Below, piece by piece: positions 36,055 to 48,649 of a DNA stretch of 64,000 nucleotides. This DNA comes from Zeugodacus cucurbitae (Eukaryota; Arthropoda; Insecta; Diptera; Tephritidae), in the NCBI RefSeq assembly GCF_028554725.1, contig NC_071671.1, positions 65,094,001 to 65,158,000 on the forward strand, given 5' to 3'. The notes below the pieces were generated by a model. It did not search any database, had not been told where the DNA came from, and saw only the letters and a program-made list of their open reading frames with translations. Each line of letters opens with the position of its first letter. Positions within the stretch are counted from its first letter, which is position 1. Position numbers and translations under genes: made by a program.

Positions 36055-36190
36055 ATTAGGGTGGTGCAAAAAAAATTGTATAAAATTATTTTCAAATGAA
36101 TTTCTGACTGACAATTTTAACTGATTTTTTGTGTTGAGATGCTAAAAGCTCAAATAAAACTTTCTTTGAACACCAAAAATACATAGGGCT
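36055..36190. mobile_element. Possible truncated TTAGGGTGG element
   Basis: TATTAGGGTGGTGC near 36054 matches the left end of the elements at 21000 and 33137. No matching right end was found before the LINE tail at about 36218, so the copy may be truncated. Confidence 0.4.
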
Positions 36191-36217
36191 CTATATATTT
36201 ATGTATGTATGTATGCA

Positions 36218-36850
36218 TGTGATTGGCGTTCAACCGTTTAGCCGGTTATAGCCGAATCGATGAGAGCGCGCCACTCCTCTCTTTCCTTCGCAGTTCGGCG
36301 CCAGTTGGAGATTCAAAGTGTAACCAGGTCGCTCTCCACCTGGTCCCTCCAACGGAGTGGAGGCCTTCTCCTTCCTCGGCTTCCTCCGGCGGGTACTGCA
36401 TCGAACACTTTCAGAGCTGGAGTGTTTTCATCCATTCGAACAACATGACCTAGCCAGCGTAGCCGCTGTCTTTTTATTCGCTGAACTATGTCAATGTCGT
36501 CGTATAACTCGTACAGCTCATCGTTCCATCGTCTGCGGTATTTGCGTTGCCAATGTTCTGAGGTCCATAAATTTGCGTAAAATTTTCCTCTCGAAAACTC
36601 CTAGTGTCGTCTCATCTGATGTTGACATCGTCCAAGCTTCTGCACCATAAAGCAGGACGGGAATGATAAGCGACTTGTAGAGTTTGATTTTGGTTCGTCG
36701 AGAGAAGATTTTACTGTTCAATTGCCTACTCAGTCCAAAGTAGCACCTGTTGGCAAGAGTGATTCTGAGCTGGATTTCGAGGCTGACATTGTTGGTGTTG
36801 TTGATACTGAAACTTGTGTCTGAAACTTCGTTTGGTATCGAACGGCTCGG
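36218..36850 (-). mobile_element. 5'-truncated non-LTR retrotransposon tail (copy 2)
   Basis: On the minus strand this copy reads FGLSRQLNSKIFSRRTKIKL, SLIIPVLLYGAEAWTM and FERKILRKF, and extends further upstream than the copy at 31469 (NVSLEIQLRITLANRCYFGL). A frameshift follows KFMDLR. The remaining RRRWNDELYELYDDIDIVQR and GHVV-type segments are still visible in another frame. Its 3' end is followed by a (CATA)n tail at about 36195-36217, typical of elements with simple-repeat tails. It is inactive. Confidence 0.78.
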
Positions 36851-39800
36851 AGAGGTCCTTCCCAATCATGACGGAGCTTTTGGTATATATATTTATAGTT
36901 AGGCGAAGAAGGAGTTCAACCAAAAGCTTCTTGATAGAACTTAAAAGCTTTTTGTATTATTTGGTCGTCAAAATAGATGAAATTGGGTTCATAAATGATA
37001 TTTCGGAACAGTTTATATACTTCAGACGTTATTACATATAAGTTATTAATATAATATATTTCATATAAAAAATAATGTAATCTTACACCGCTATTAAAAA
37101 GCACTTCAAAACCCAACTTCAGTTGTAATAAAAGCTCAAGTATAAAAAAGCTCAATAAAAGCTTAGTAGTGCTCGGAATAAGCTTTTAAGTTTGACAAAT
37201 ACTGGTCCAAAGCTATTCAAAACAGGCTTTTTTCCTTGGCTGACAGGATCTATACTTTGTTTAATAACTTCCTATGACATCAAACTATTTTAGTTTACTT
37301 TCTTCGTTGTTAGGTTGAAGGAGACGCGTCGTTAAAGCAGATGCTTAAAAACGAACGATTCTCTGTTAAATGCAAGGCTTCATCTTTATAACGTCTTCGG
37401 AAGATTTCTTCATATTGACTACTTTTAGTGGAAATAAGAACTTTTTGAGCTTTTTTAAATATCATATGTATCCAAGGAAAATAGTAGAGTGCAAATCTTA
37501 AAAAAAATGTTTAAAATATCTCCCTTAGGATGCAAAGTTCGAGTAGTTTATATATATAATAGTCGCAAAAACAGCAAAAAACACACAGAACAACGTTTCC
37601 ATATCTTCTTATAATAATATATATAATCATAATTCTGACATATTAACCAATTTGCTTAATAAATATACACCCATGGCACTAACTTATTGACGCATTAACA
37701 AATTGCCAAATATTTGAACTGCAATTAATCTATTATTATGCCAAAATTTGACTAATAAATATGCCTTTAAGTCGTTAACCATAAATTATGCATTCCCAAA
37801 TGATTTCCTGCCGTTTTAATTTGCCATTTATACACTTGTGTTACCTGTCAGTCAACACACATATTTTTTAATCACTTTAAATACCAACAACGCCAACATA
37901 AACAATTGCATTTGTAATATTTAACAACATTTAATGACAACATTTGTACAATTTCAAATCGGAATTCAGAAATCATTGTCACGACCCTGAACAGTATTTA
38001 CAGCTTAACAACGAAGTGCACACAGGCAGCAGCACAAAAACGTGATTAATCAGCAATTTAGCAAACAATGTCAATATTGAACGCAAATAAATTTATGGAA
38101 AATATCGAAGTGAAAATTATTTAATTGTGGCAAAGTATTAATAACAATAATAAGTGGGCGGAGAATTCTTTGGAAACATTACAGCGCGTTATTTTTGTAA
38201 TTCATATTTTCCAAAATAAACTCGCTTCAGCTATTTTTATTAATATAGTTTTCGTGGAATTTTTATTTTTATTGCAATATTAAGAATATATTTCATGCGC
38301 ATTATTACGAGTACTTTATTTGTTTTTGGAATTTATTAATGGAACGCTTAAAAATAATGTTCACTATAATGCCTGATTTGCAGGCGTTAATGCAGGCATT
38401 GAGTTCATTCGCATGTTGTTTTGATATGTATTAATTAAACACAAAACATTTTTGTTGATTTTATGCTTGAAAGGTGAAAGCAGCTGCTACTTAAGTGTCT
38501 GGTTACTCATACGCCCTGGACTTAAAATTATTTATTCATATAAGAATTAATTAATTTAAGTGCATAAAACACACAACTATGCTTGTACATTGTTTTTAAA
38601 TGCTAGATTATATTTAAGTAGAACAATTTGAAAAGTGACAGTGCGTATGTGTAACCAAAGATAAAATTAAATTTCTTATTAAATAAAATAAAAAGACAGT
38701 AAAAATGGAAAAAAAATCTGAAAAAAAAATTAAAAAAATCTTTTAGGCAGTAGTCAGTTTTAAGGGCTTCAAAGAATCGATTTTTTTGTTTTGTTTTTTA
38801 ATCTCTTTCAAAACTATCCAAGAAAATATGTCTTTGAAATTCCAGAGGCCAATTCGACATATTTTTGAAGATAGAGCAGTTTTAGTGGCCGAGCGTCGAG
38901 CAGGTGCAAATGCTCAGGCAGACTTTAAAGCTCGTTTTCTCGAGTTTTCATTTTCGCAAGTGTTAGAAAACGGAGTTGGCGATAGCAAAAAGAATATATG
39001 TTCTATCGAAAAAAAACCAAAGTGATCTAGCTTCAGTATTAAACTATCTTCTATTTGAACAAAAAAAATTTGTTTTGCAACTTAAAGTAAATTTTTTTCT
39101 TAAAAAATGTAACTTTTTTTGCAAACTTCGAAAAAATTTGGAATTTTATAACTTCTTCGGTATTTTTTTAGTTCATAAAGAAAAGAAACTTATAAAAATT
39201 AAAAAAAAAATTATTCGACTGTTTCAGATGCATCGCACGACCTCCATCATCGGCTCCGATTTACAAGTGCAGACTCCAGGCGCTCCAGAAAAATACTTAC
39301 AACTTTGAATAAATTTCAATATCTTTCAATAATAAATATTGTTTTTTAAGCCTTAAATATAGTACACATCGTCTTAAAACTCCGTTTACCGCATTCATTT
39401 TCTTCAATTTTTTTTCGTTTCTTGCGGCTTGTAAAGCAGACTACTGCCTTAACTGATCTCATTTCGCTGTTCAACAAGCTTCAACTTCCTGATTTCCTCA
39501 GATCAATTAAAACCGCACAATACAAATATTGTGCGCCAGCTTAGATACTCAAAGGAAGCACACACTATTTGTATTAGATTGTTTATTTTCATTTGGATTT
39601 TCATTTCCTTTCCCATTGTATGTAAAAGCTAAAAGAGTAGCAAAGACTGTTCAATTACTGCCAAGGCAATGTCACGGCTAAGTGTTTATTTTCCTACGTA
39701 AGCACATGCAGCCACTTTCATATGTGGTTTTACAAGCAAGTGTCTCTAAGTGTATAAGCATGGCTGGCAAAAGAAAACAACAAATAAATACCGAATAAAC

Positions 39801-41470
39801 TAAATAAGAAAATAATAATAATAACAAAGTCATGCAAACATTTGGAGTGCTCAAGTGCCTAACTCAATTTATTTTCAACCAAAAGTGGCATGAATAAATA
39901 ATGTTGGGAAAGGGAAAAGATTTTTTTAGCAGGAAAGTATGAGCAGTACATGATTTTGGTTTATGATATGTGTGTATGCTTTAATGGGTAATTATAATAT
40001 AATATGAATAAAAAAATATAAAATAAAAATAAATTTAGGAAATCAATTTATGCTTAAATTTTCAAATAAGCAGTTAGTTAAAATAACAATCTACTAACTA
40101 TTACCTAAGAAACTCACCACAACTAATATACCACACCTAAGTTAACGTTTCCTAAACTCACCAAAATGTAATCACCGCTACTGAATACACCACTTGAAAT
40201 ACTCGATCTCTTAATTAATATTTGTTTTTCAAATGAAATTATTCTTGCTTTCAAGTACTCTTGAATGAAGTAAAAATATTTTGCAACAATCTACCACTCA
40301 AACCCGAAATACCAAATACATAATAACCAACTATTTTTGTAAAATACAAATTAAAGAAACAAATAATTACTAACACGTTCGAACGCTAGAAATATGCACA
40401 ATATTTTGATTGGCATCAGTGGATAAGGCACTTATTAAAAATTGCAGAAATTTCGAAATTCCAGACGGCAGCCAACGATTACACACTCACTCACTCGCGC
40501 CGCGCCAAAGCAAATAGAGCGCAAATGCCCGAAAATCACATTAAAACTTATTGATTTATGAAAGCGCATAAAAATAACAAAAATTTGACGGCGTAATAGA
40601 CTAAACGGCCAGAACATTCATCAAACTTTACGACTCAAAGGAATTTGATTTTTTGACTGCCAGCAGCCAAGACACAGCCGTCGAGGGGATGAGCGCCAGT
40701 GAGCGCCAAGTGGCAATACTGCTTTGCTTCTAACTTAAACTCAATGTTGTGCAAAATGTTTCCTTTTTCTCGCGCAAAATCGCTTTACAAGCAACAACAA
40801 TAAAATTCAAGTGCAAAGCGGCACTTTGTATTTACACACGCGCACCACATGGCAACCTTGCCATTCAAAAGTTGTTTACTTTGAGATTTTCACTTTTTGC
40901 ATTTCATTTGCAGTGTCTGTATATATGAATGCGTTGTATTTGTAATTTTGTAATAAAAATAATTTTTTATTTTATTTTTGTATTCTACAAATGCAACTTC
41001 AAAGTGGCGCTGTCTTAATGGTTGCCCCTGCACATTTGCAAAATATTTATTTCGCGTTTGTTTGATTAATGCGCGTTGCTCATTGACAGCGGCGTGTCGA
41101 CCTCCCTGCTTTTGGTCAATATTTTTGTGTATTCCGTTATTGTTTACTGTTTTTATTGTTTTTGTGCCTCACTGCGCTTTGAGTATTTGTTTTTCCATAG
41201 AAATGTTGTGAAATTATAAGCGTGAATGGCAGCAAGCTAGCTATGAAATGAACTCGCTTCGCATGCGGCGTAAACGAAATGGTTGTTAAAAATTTTATTA
41301 GGAATTTAATTACAAGCATGTGTTTATTTGAGTATGAGTAAATTACATATAAACCAAAAAGGACATTGCACAGATTACGAGTATACAGTGTATCCCTAGG
41401 TCGAAGAATTTCTAAAATGCCTTATGTTTGAAATATTTTTCATAATATTTCATACAGTTAGGCTATTTTG
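36851..41470. other. Long AT-rich non-coding stretch
   Basis: I see no supportable gene. Two plus-strand open frames at 38786-39025 and 38976-39308 overlap a poly(A)-rich, low-complexity segment and match nothing I recognise. The stretch could be intronic or intergenic. Confidence 0.4.
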
Positions 41471-41613
41471 GATAGTTGGCAACTCTATTCCTAAATATTT
41501 CTCAAACGTAGACTTCCGAAAAAATCCCTAAATAGCTTCCGGTTAGCATACTCTTCAATAATTTTGGAACAGTCTCATTATTTTCGATGGTTGGCAACCC
41601 TATTCAAAAAATA
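41471..41613. repeat. TGGCAAC-bearing short repeats flanking the mariner insertion
   Basis: GTTGGCAACTCTATTC occurs near 41474 and GTTGGCAACCCTATTC near 41590, 117 bases apart. The next, GTGGCAACTCTATTC, lies near 42953, just past the mariner. With the mariner removed, the spacing is about 140 bases. The mariner therefore inserted into this repeat. Confidence 0.55.
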
Positions 41614-42835
41614 TATTCTGTTCAATAAGTACCCGGAAATTCTCATTTTAAATTTTCCCGCTGAGAATATTTCAAACTTTTTTTCCCAGTTTGGCAAAAT
41701 TGTCAGCAACTATTTTGTCAATTTTTATTGCTATGTGTCATTTAGTATGTTTACGGCGTCATTAGGAACAAGTTGAGCTTTTGTGTGAGCTGCGATTTTT
41801 ACTATGGATAAAAATATTGAACAAAGAGTTTGTGTGAAATCTTGTGTTTCAAACGAAATTTCTTGTGCCAAAACGTTAGAAATCTTGAAAAAACATTTGG
41901 TGGTTCTACTCAAGTTTACGATTGGCATAAATCGTTCAAAGTGGGACGAGAAGAAATGAACGATTTGCCACGTTCAGGACGGCCTTCGACCTCTTCAACT
42001 AAAGAAAACGCCGACAAAATAAAGGAAATGGTGATCGAAAATCGTCATTATAGTTTGCGAGAGATAGCCCAAATAATGGACATGTCTAATGAGACCGCTC
42101 GACATATTTTGATTGATGTTTTGGGTATGCGGAACGCGTAAATTCCGATCCAACGTTCATCGAACGCATCATAACTGATGACGATACATGGGTTTTCTGG
42201 TAAGACATGCAAACAAGTCAACACACATCGGTGTGGCGCGACTAAAATAAGACGAAATCGGAAAAATCGCGCCAAAGCAAATCGAAAATCAAGGTTATGC
42301 TGACCGTTTTCTTCGATATTCGTGGTGTTGTTCATTCGGAATTCTTACCCGAGGGCAAAACCGTCAATAAAGAATATTATCTTGGCGTTATGAAGAGTTT
42401 GAGAAGGAATGTTCGTCGCAAAAGACCAGATTTGTGGCGGAACAACAGTTGGATTTTTTCACAACGATAATGCACCTCATACAGTGCACAAAGCGATGAT
42501 TGTGAACGAGTTTTTGAACAAAAATTCAACAAATATCATCGAACAACCACCGTACTCTCCCGATATGGCCCCGTGTGACTTTTTCCTGTTTCCAAAACTC
42601 AAATTACCACTTCGTGGAACCCGTTTTAAGAGCATTGAAGACACCAAAACTAATTAGCAACGGCAACTGAAGCCCATCCCAGAATATAGCTTTAAAAATA
42701 GTTTCGATGGTTGTTCGTTGGAAGAAGTGTATTGCCTCAGAAGGGGCCTATTTTAAAGGGGATATAATAAATTTAGATGATTGATAAGTTGTTTGTGTTT
42801 TATTTCAAATTTTCGGGTACTTATTTAATAGAATG
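41614..42835 (+). mobile_element. Mariner transposon, defective
   Basis: The element is 1222 bases with TA at both flanks (41612-41613 and 42836-42837). The inverted ends are TATTCTGTTCAATAAGTACC on the left and CATTCTATTAAATAAGTACC on the right (reverse complemented). Transposase pieces start at ATG 41804 (MDKNIEQRVCVKSC), and a frameshift follows at about 41895. The HTH part (FGGSTQVYDWHKSF..DLPRSGRPSTSS, SLREIAQIMDMSNETARHIL) is then open to 42141. An internal deletion follows GMR. The catalytic domain persists in pieces: TDDDTWVFW (stop), VFFDIRGVVHSEFLPEGKTV, HNDNAP and YSPDMAPCDFFLFPKLKLPL. Stops and shifts make it non-autonomous. The ends look fairly well kept. Confidence 0.9.
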
Positions 42836-44399
42836 TATCTTTTAAAGACCTGAAAATCACTGAAATAAAGAATAGTTAACACACTTTTTATAATTTCCGT
42901 TTAGCATATTTTCCATAAGAGTTTTTACGCGTTTCTTCTCTTCCCAATAGGTGGCAACTCTATTCATAAATAAATTTTAATTTTAATTTTTTTGAATAAT
43001 ATATATTTGGAACCAATTTCGTATTATATTTTACTTGATTTGCCCATAATTGATAAATTAAGTACCTCAGAACCCGCATATAGACCTTGAAACTATATCC
43101 GTGATCAGTATGAGGTAATTATATCTTCTAAAACTGTTATATATTCTCAATATGAACATATGTTTATGTAGATTATTTCGTGATTTTCGGTTTTTAATGA
43201 ATATTTACTATAGACTATCGAAGCAGTAAGATGCATACGAGATTCTCACCGTCCTTCTTTTGGTCCTTATTCTTCAAGTAATTCTTTGTACTGAATTAAT
43301 GGTTAATAGTAGTAAAAATAAAAATTCCATTATCAAATCAAATAATCTAATTACGAAGAATATCAATTTAATTAATATCCGAACAAGGTATAAATCCCCA
43401 GCACTCAGAAGCCACAAAAAGTTCTTTGCAAAACCTGCATTTCCACCATCCTTCATCGCATTTAATCTCTTTCATTTGCTCAATGCCACTACTGATGGCA
43501 GCATTAATTTTCCATTTTTATTTCAATCATTTACGACTACGTGAAAGGAGAAACTCAATTTTCAGGCGCATTAACATAAAGCATAATTGCGAACAATTAG
43601 CATTTCAAAGAGAATATGCTATCGATTTTCGAATTCAATAGCGCCTACACCAGTACACGTGCACACATATATATTTATATGTTATATATGGGCTGTAATC
43701 AGGCACAAAAGCAACGCAGCTCGGCTTCTCTCGATCTTGCCATTGTTGTGCGAGTGCAAAGGTACTCATCTCGTCTTGTTTTGTGTTTCACGTTGCATTC
43801 CTCCATTCAATACAGTTGTAGTTGTAGTGCGAGTAGTAGTTTGGAATTACCAATTTAATTCTCTATTCTGCCTGCTGCTCGCATACTCATACACAGTATT
43901 ATAACGAGCAATTACTTGCCTGTGCACTTGTGCAGTGCCTTGTTATATGAATAGGATTCCTCAAAGCATTCACATACATATTTACATATACATTCACAAG
44001 TACAAATACATGCAAGCGCATGAAGGATAAATGCAGAAATGTCCAGTAAAAGATATGACAAAATACAGACGAGATGATGCTTGTGCGGTCAATAATGCAA
44101 CCAGCTGTGAATATATTGAGTTTTGCATCAATTTTATTTTATAATCTACGATCTACGTGGTATCTATATGTTTATATGAGTACATTGTTCCAGCACAGAG
44201 AGTGCAGCAATTTTTTAATTATAAATCAAATAAATTTGATTAAATCGCAATCTAATAACATTACTTGGGCGAGTCAGTAGAGGACGCTGTCAGCTTGCTC
44301 TTTGAGTGAAATGTTTTAAATTGAGGTAAATTAGACAAACTTCTGGCAATGAAAATAAATTCGTAAAGTCTACTTAGCTGTCTAACAGATCACTCATCA
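42836..44399. other. Non-coding stretch
   Basis: There is no supportable gene. A TGGCAACTCTATTC copy occurs near 42954. Overlapping open frames near 43260-43904 show no consistent features. A motif shared with 47555 lies at 44276-44310 (see findings). Confidence 0.4.
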
Positions 44400-45095
44400 T
44401 GTACCACTACAATGAAAGAAACCATATAATAGCCACGCCCACCTTCCATACAAAGGTTATGTTGGAAAGCACTAAAAGTGCCTCAACTCACGACGAAAAA
44501 CGTCAGAAACACAAAATTTTAATGACAAAATAGTTTAGAAGAGCTGCACTCAGGTTGTAATGAAATAAATTGGAAAAATGGGCATGGCATCGCCTACCTT
44601 GGGGAGAAAAAACACATCTCCGGAACTACATGAATAATTTCAACCAAAATATAGCACATATTATTTTTCTGTCATTCTAATTTTTCATTTTCCACCTGTC
44701 AAGGAAAATGGAGGAAATTGATTCTTAAACACGGCCACATCTCATGAACACAATTTGAAATTTCATTTGATTCGTTCATTCACTTTGCAATGAAGATATC
44801 GAAAAAACAAAGCACTGCATATCTAGAGATTGTCGAAATAGGTCTATAACTTTCATAGACGCCGGATACCGGCCATGAGAGCCTCAGTGTCTATGGATAA
44901 TTTTTTATCGAAAATATAGGTAAATCTCTCAGATATTTTAAAGAAATTAACAGAGAATAATATCCTTATAATATATAGTGAGTTTCAGTGCCAAAAATTT
45001 CATCCCCTAACTGGCATATACCAACCATTAAGGTTTTCAAACATCCGGTGGGCTTTATCCCGTAATTATCGGTTACACCCGAACTTGACACTTCC
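44400..45095 (+). mobile_element. Diverged copy of TATACTCTCGCAA-type repeat (copy 6)
   Basis: The segment has the internal blocks CCACGCCCACC..CCATACAAAGGTTATGTTG, AGAAGAGCTGCACTCA and GGGCATGGCATCGCCTACC, and the tail CGGTTACACCCGAACTTG. The tail and order match the copy at 54437-55574 (the blocks ATGGGCATGGCGTCGCCTAC are shared). The left end and tetranucleotide tract are missing. It is the most diverged copy in the window. Confidence 0.7.
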
Positions 45096-45469
45096 CTAAC
45101 TGTTATCAAATTGGAAGCCTTATATTGCATATATGAGTGATCGAGGAATATCTTGTCTGATTCTTCTTTATATTTTATTATACAAGAGAAATTGTCATAA
45201 ACTATTACTGATATGGTTTTCAATTTGACCGATCCAGTTAAAATACAAGCGGTAGTTGAACTAAATAGAAGTGGATAAAAACTGTTTTTGGTACAGAATT
45301 TCCATACATCAGGAGCATCAGTTGTGTGTTCGGTTTTGATTAACTTATTAATGCCACCTTTTGAATAGTAAAATGAGCTGGTAGATTTCAAAATGACATT
45401 CGAGACCAAGTGAGTGTGATTTCTCTTATCATCATGCTGGATTAAGAGCTTGTGAGATTGAAACTTCAC
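45080..45469 (-). CDS. Unassigned open frame, dubious
   Basis: A 167-codon minus-strand frame at 44966-45469 begins outside the repeat and runs into it. The part outside (about 125 residues, from a GTG codon near 45469) includes DVWKFCTKNSFYPLLFSS and SVIVYDNFSCIIKYKEE. The latter vaguely resembles the YDNFS-type stretch of lipocalins, but no GXW motif or signal peptide is visible. I do not recognise it; a degenerate exon or chance frame is likely. Confidence 0.15.
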
Positions 45470-47599
45470 TTATAAGTGAAGAAAGTGACGTTCGTGGTAC
45501 AATTTTTGTCTTTGCTTTTAGCTTTATTCTTAATCACTATACTCAACATATTCATATTATTCTACTGAAATAATACAAATAAAGTTTTTCAAGTCTGAAA
45601 TGCTTCTTCACAATTAGCATTGAGTTTCTTGAGTAAATATACTATGACTATATTCATAAATTAGTATTTATCTACTCACATTTTTACTCAATGCACGCGC
45701 AGATCGTAGTTTTACGGTAAACAGTTCGATGCCGTTGCACGACAAGCCCGTCACTGCGCCAATGTTGCCACACTAACTAAGCGATGCGCAAATATTTTGA
45801 ATACTGAAATGAATAGAAAAGCACACACATGAACACACATAAGCAATTAAAGGCAAACACGTGAAATTAGTTAAGCGCATTTTCTCATTTTCAAAATTAA
45901 TGTTAATATTTGTGAAAGGCATAGGCAAACTTATATGGAGATATCTTTATGGATATATAGTATGTGTCTGTATTCATATATATAGTTTGTGCGTGTGCGA
46001 AAAGGCAAACAAACTAAAAACTGGCAACAATTTCGTTAAAAGGGGTCGAGTGCTTGGCAAGTGTATTACACTAACAGCACATACAAAGCACTCATACTTA
46101 TTCATAACTGTTATTTACACACTAACATACATACATAGAAGTGCTTACGCAGGCATTGAAATTCGAATGTGAAAATGTGTAGGAAAAATTTCATTAGCTA
46201 ACAGTAGTAAACACCGACGCAATGCCATTGCAATGCAGGTGCAAGGATATCCGTATACAACTGCACGCACATACACACACACACCCAGGGGTTACTGCTG
46301 CTGCTGCACACATAAATTGCACTGGCATAAATTTCCACGGCATTGAGGCGAGCGCACAGGCCTTTAAAGTAAGCAAAATGAACGCTGAAGCGTTGCATGC
46401 CACAGTCACCTGCTGTTTATAAAGCGAATGTGAGCTGGTGTTGGTGGGGAAGGTGAGAGGGTAAAGTATACTGTTGCCGTGCAAAAAAGGCAACCGTGCG
46501 AAAATAATGCTGAGACCTGCTGTGTGGGGTTAATACACGCTTGCAAATTTATAAACATATATATACAATAGCAACAACAACAACAACTCGCAAGTATTTC
46601 CATACATCCATTAGAATGCTATTAGCATGCGCATAAATTGTTAGCTGTTGTTTTGTTGTTGTTTTTTATACTTTTAAATTTTTTAAATCCTTTTTTGCAC
46701 TGGCACACCAAGCTGGGTGTTAAGTTCTCAACACTTTTACGTCTCATTCAATCACAGAGCAAATCTCATGAAAAATGCAAATGACACCTGCTGCTCGCTT
46801 GATTGCGTCCGCAGCCCCTTTTCAGCTGCTTCAACATTGGTACGCTTGAGTTTGGTTTGAACCCCTTGGGTTAGCTGTTTCAACAAGCTGCGTATGTATG
46901 TATGTTTCTATGTAAATCAGGTAACGCAATTCTCTCGTCTATCACCGCCGGTTCCACTAAATGACGATTTACCCAGTGTTTATGCACAATTTATTAGTTT
47001 ACTGATGTGTTTAGTGACAGCCGGAAAGGAATACTTAAGTGGCGTAAATCAAGCTGACCAAGAGCACTTTGAATTAGTCATTGTGTTTGTTGCTTTTTCT
47101 TTGCTTTAAAGGGAGATGGTATCTTCAAGGATAGACAAATTGATTAGATTAAAAGGAAGATTTTCTATTTGATCTTGAAAGTATAGGTTAAAGTTGCTTG
47201 GAAGCATAGATATTAGGTCTACAACTTTGCTTCCGTCGTTTTCCAACAGATGTCTCTAGGGTTAAGCGCTGGTCGATTAAATCGTTTTATATCGATCTTG
47301 CACATTTGTGTCAACATTTACCCAACAAAATATTTGTAGAGATCTGTTTGCATCCCAAACAAATTCTCAAAACTGAAAATGTCACTTTTTGAGCCGAATT
47401 CTCGACATTTTCACGGAACACGCAGGCTGCTAGAAAGATGGTCAAAAGTAGTAGCTAGCGACGGCCAATATTTTGAATAACATTTTTGTAACCGTTTTTA
47501 TACAAAAACTACCTTAAATTTACAAAAATAAAAAAACGGCGGGAGCCTAATAGATGGCGCTGTCAGCTTGTGCTTTGAGTGAAACACCATCAATATATA
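45470..47599. other. Non-coding stretch
   Basis: There is no supportable gene. Short CA/GT runs occur near 46265-46285. Overlapping open frames on both strands at 46194-46493 are shadows of low-complexity DNA. Confidence 0.4.
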
Positions 47600-47795
47600 G
47601 GCTCAACCCACACAGGCTTAGTCAAGACGTCTTTTCTTGTCTGATACGACAACTGATCATAGCTTCATATGTGACAACCCACATCGAACAAGACGAGACA
47701 AAAACGCATGTTCGCTTGGTGTGGGTCAGAGCATAATATGTTTTTGTGTCTTATTAGTCAAAGACGTTTTTGACTAATCCGGTGTGGGTTGAGCC
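47600..47795. mobile_element. MITE-like element with GGCTCAACCCACAC inverted ends
   Basis: The left end reads GGCTCAACCCACACAGGCTT, followed by AGTCAAGACGTC. The reverse complement of the right end reads GGCTCAACCCACACCGGATT, followed by AGTCAAAAACGTC. The ends therefore match for about 35-45 bases with a few differences over a total of 196 bases. The interior contains a second internal inverted piece (AACCCACATCGAACAAGACG with TTGGTGTGGGTC). It has no reading frame. Target duplication is unclear (TATA on the left, TTAG on the right). Confidence 0.75.
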
Positions 47796-48649
47796 TTAGA
47801 AAAACTAAAGAAATATTTTAGAAACCGAATATCATGAAGAAATCACATTTGACTATGTTATTTTCATATGTAAGTCATAATGGAAAAAACTTGAGTCAGA
47901 GACTTTGATAGAACCCAAATATATTCAACTTTTATTTGCTTTAAAGTCTAAAAATAAATTTTAAAATTTCATAACTCACTCCAAAAAAATCATTTTCGTT
48001 CAATTCTCTCAACACATTCCCACAGTTGCTTATAGCCAAGCAAACTTCTATAAATACATATTTACCAAACATAACCTCTGCTCAAACTGACGGGCACATG
48101 TCAGTCCGTTATGCTTCATTTATTTTTATTATGATTATTACCTTATTTATATTTAATTTTATTTTATGTTCTCTTTGAGCAAATTGTCTGACAAATAGAG
48201 CAGACGGTTCGCAAAAGACAGGTGGCACGTAAACAAGTTGTTTGATATGGCGAGCAAGGTTTGAACACACATACAGACAAGCACTTTTTTATGCGTTGAA
48301 ATTTAAAATCTTTGATTTTTTGTATTCTTATTTTATATTTATTTTTATGATGTCGCCTACGTGCTGTCAAAACATGCAATTGAATGTGTCAAAATAGATA
48401 ATATGGGAAAATATAAATGAGGTGCGTAAATACAATAGAATAAAGCTGAATATAAATATAGTTTATTATTGTAAATAGTATGCAATGGAATTACTAAAAA
48501 ACTGCTTAAGCGGTTTTAGTAAAGTTTGGAGAAAACCACAGGATAGTGCCAGGTTTATAGTATGTCAAATTTAATATCACTGAATTGACAATCGTAGTTA
48601 GCTTCTACGATGGCTGCTATATATATTTCTGGCCTAGGCAACACCAAGT
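47796..48649. other. AT-rich non-coding stretch
   Basis: There is no supportable gene or element. Confidence 0.4.

Noticed and set aside
44966..45469. Possible lipocalin-like protein on the minus strand
   Set aside because: Only a YDNFS-type similarity is seen, with no GXW motif, no signal peptide and no ATG, and the frame ends inside a repeat; kept only as a dubious frame.
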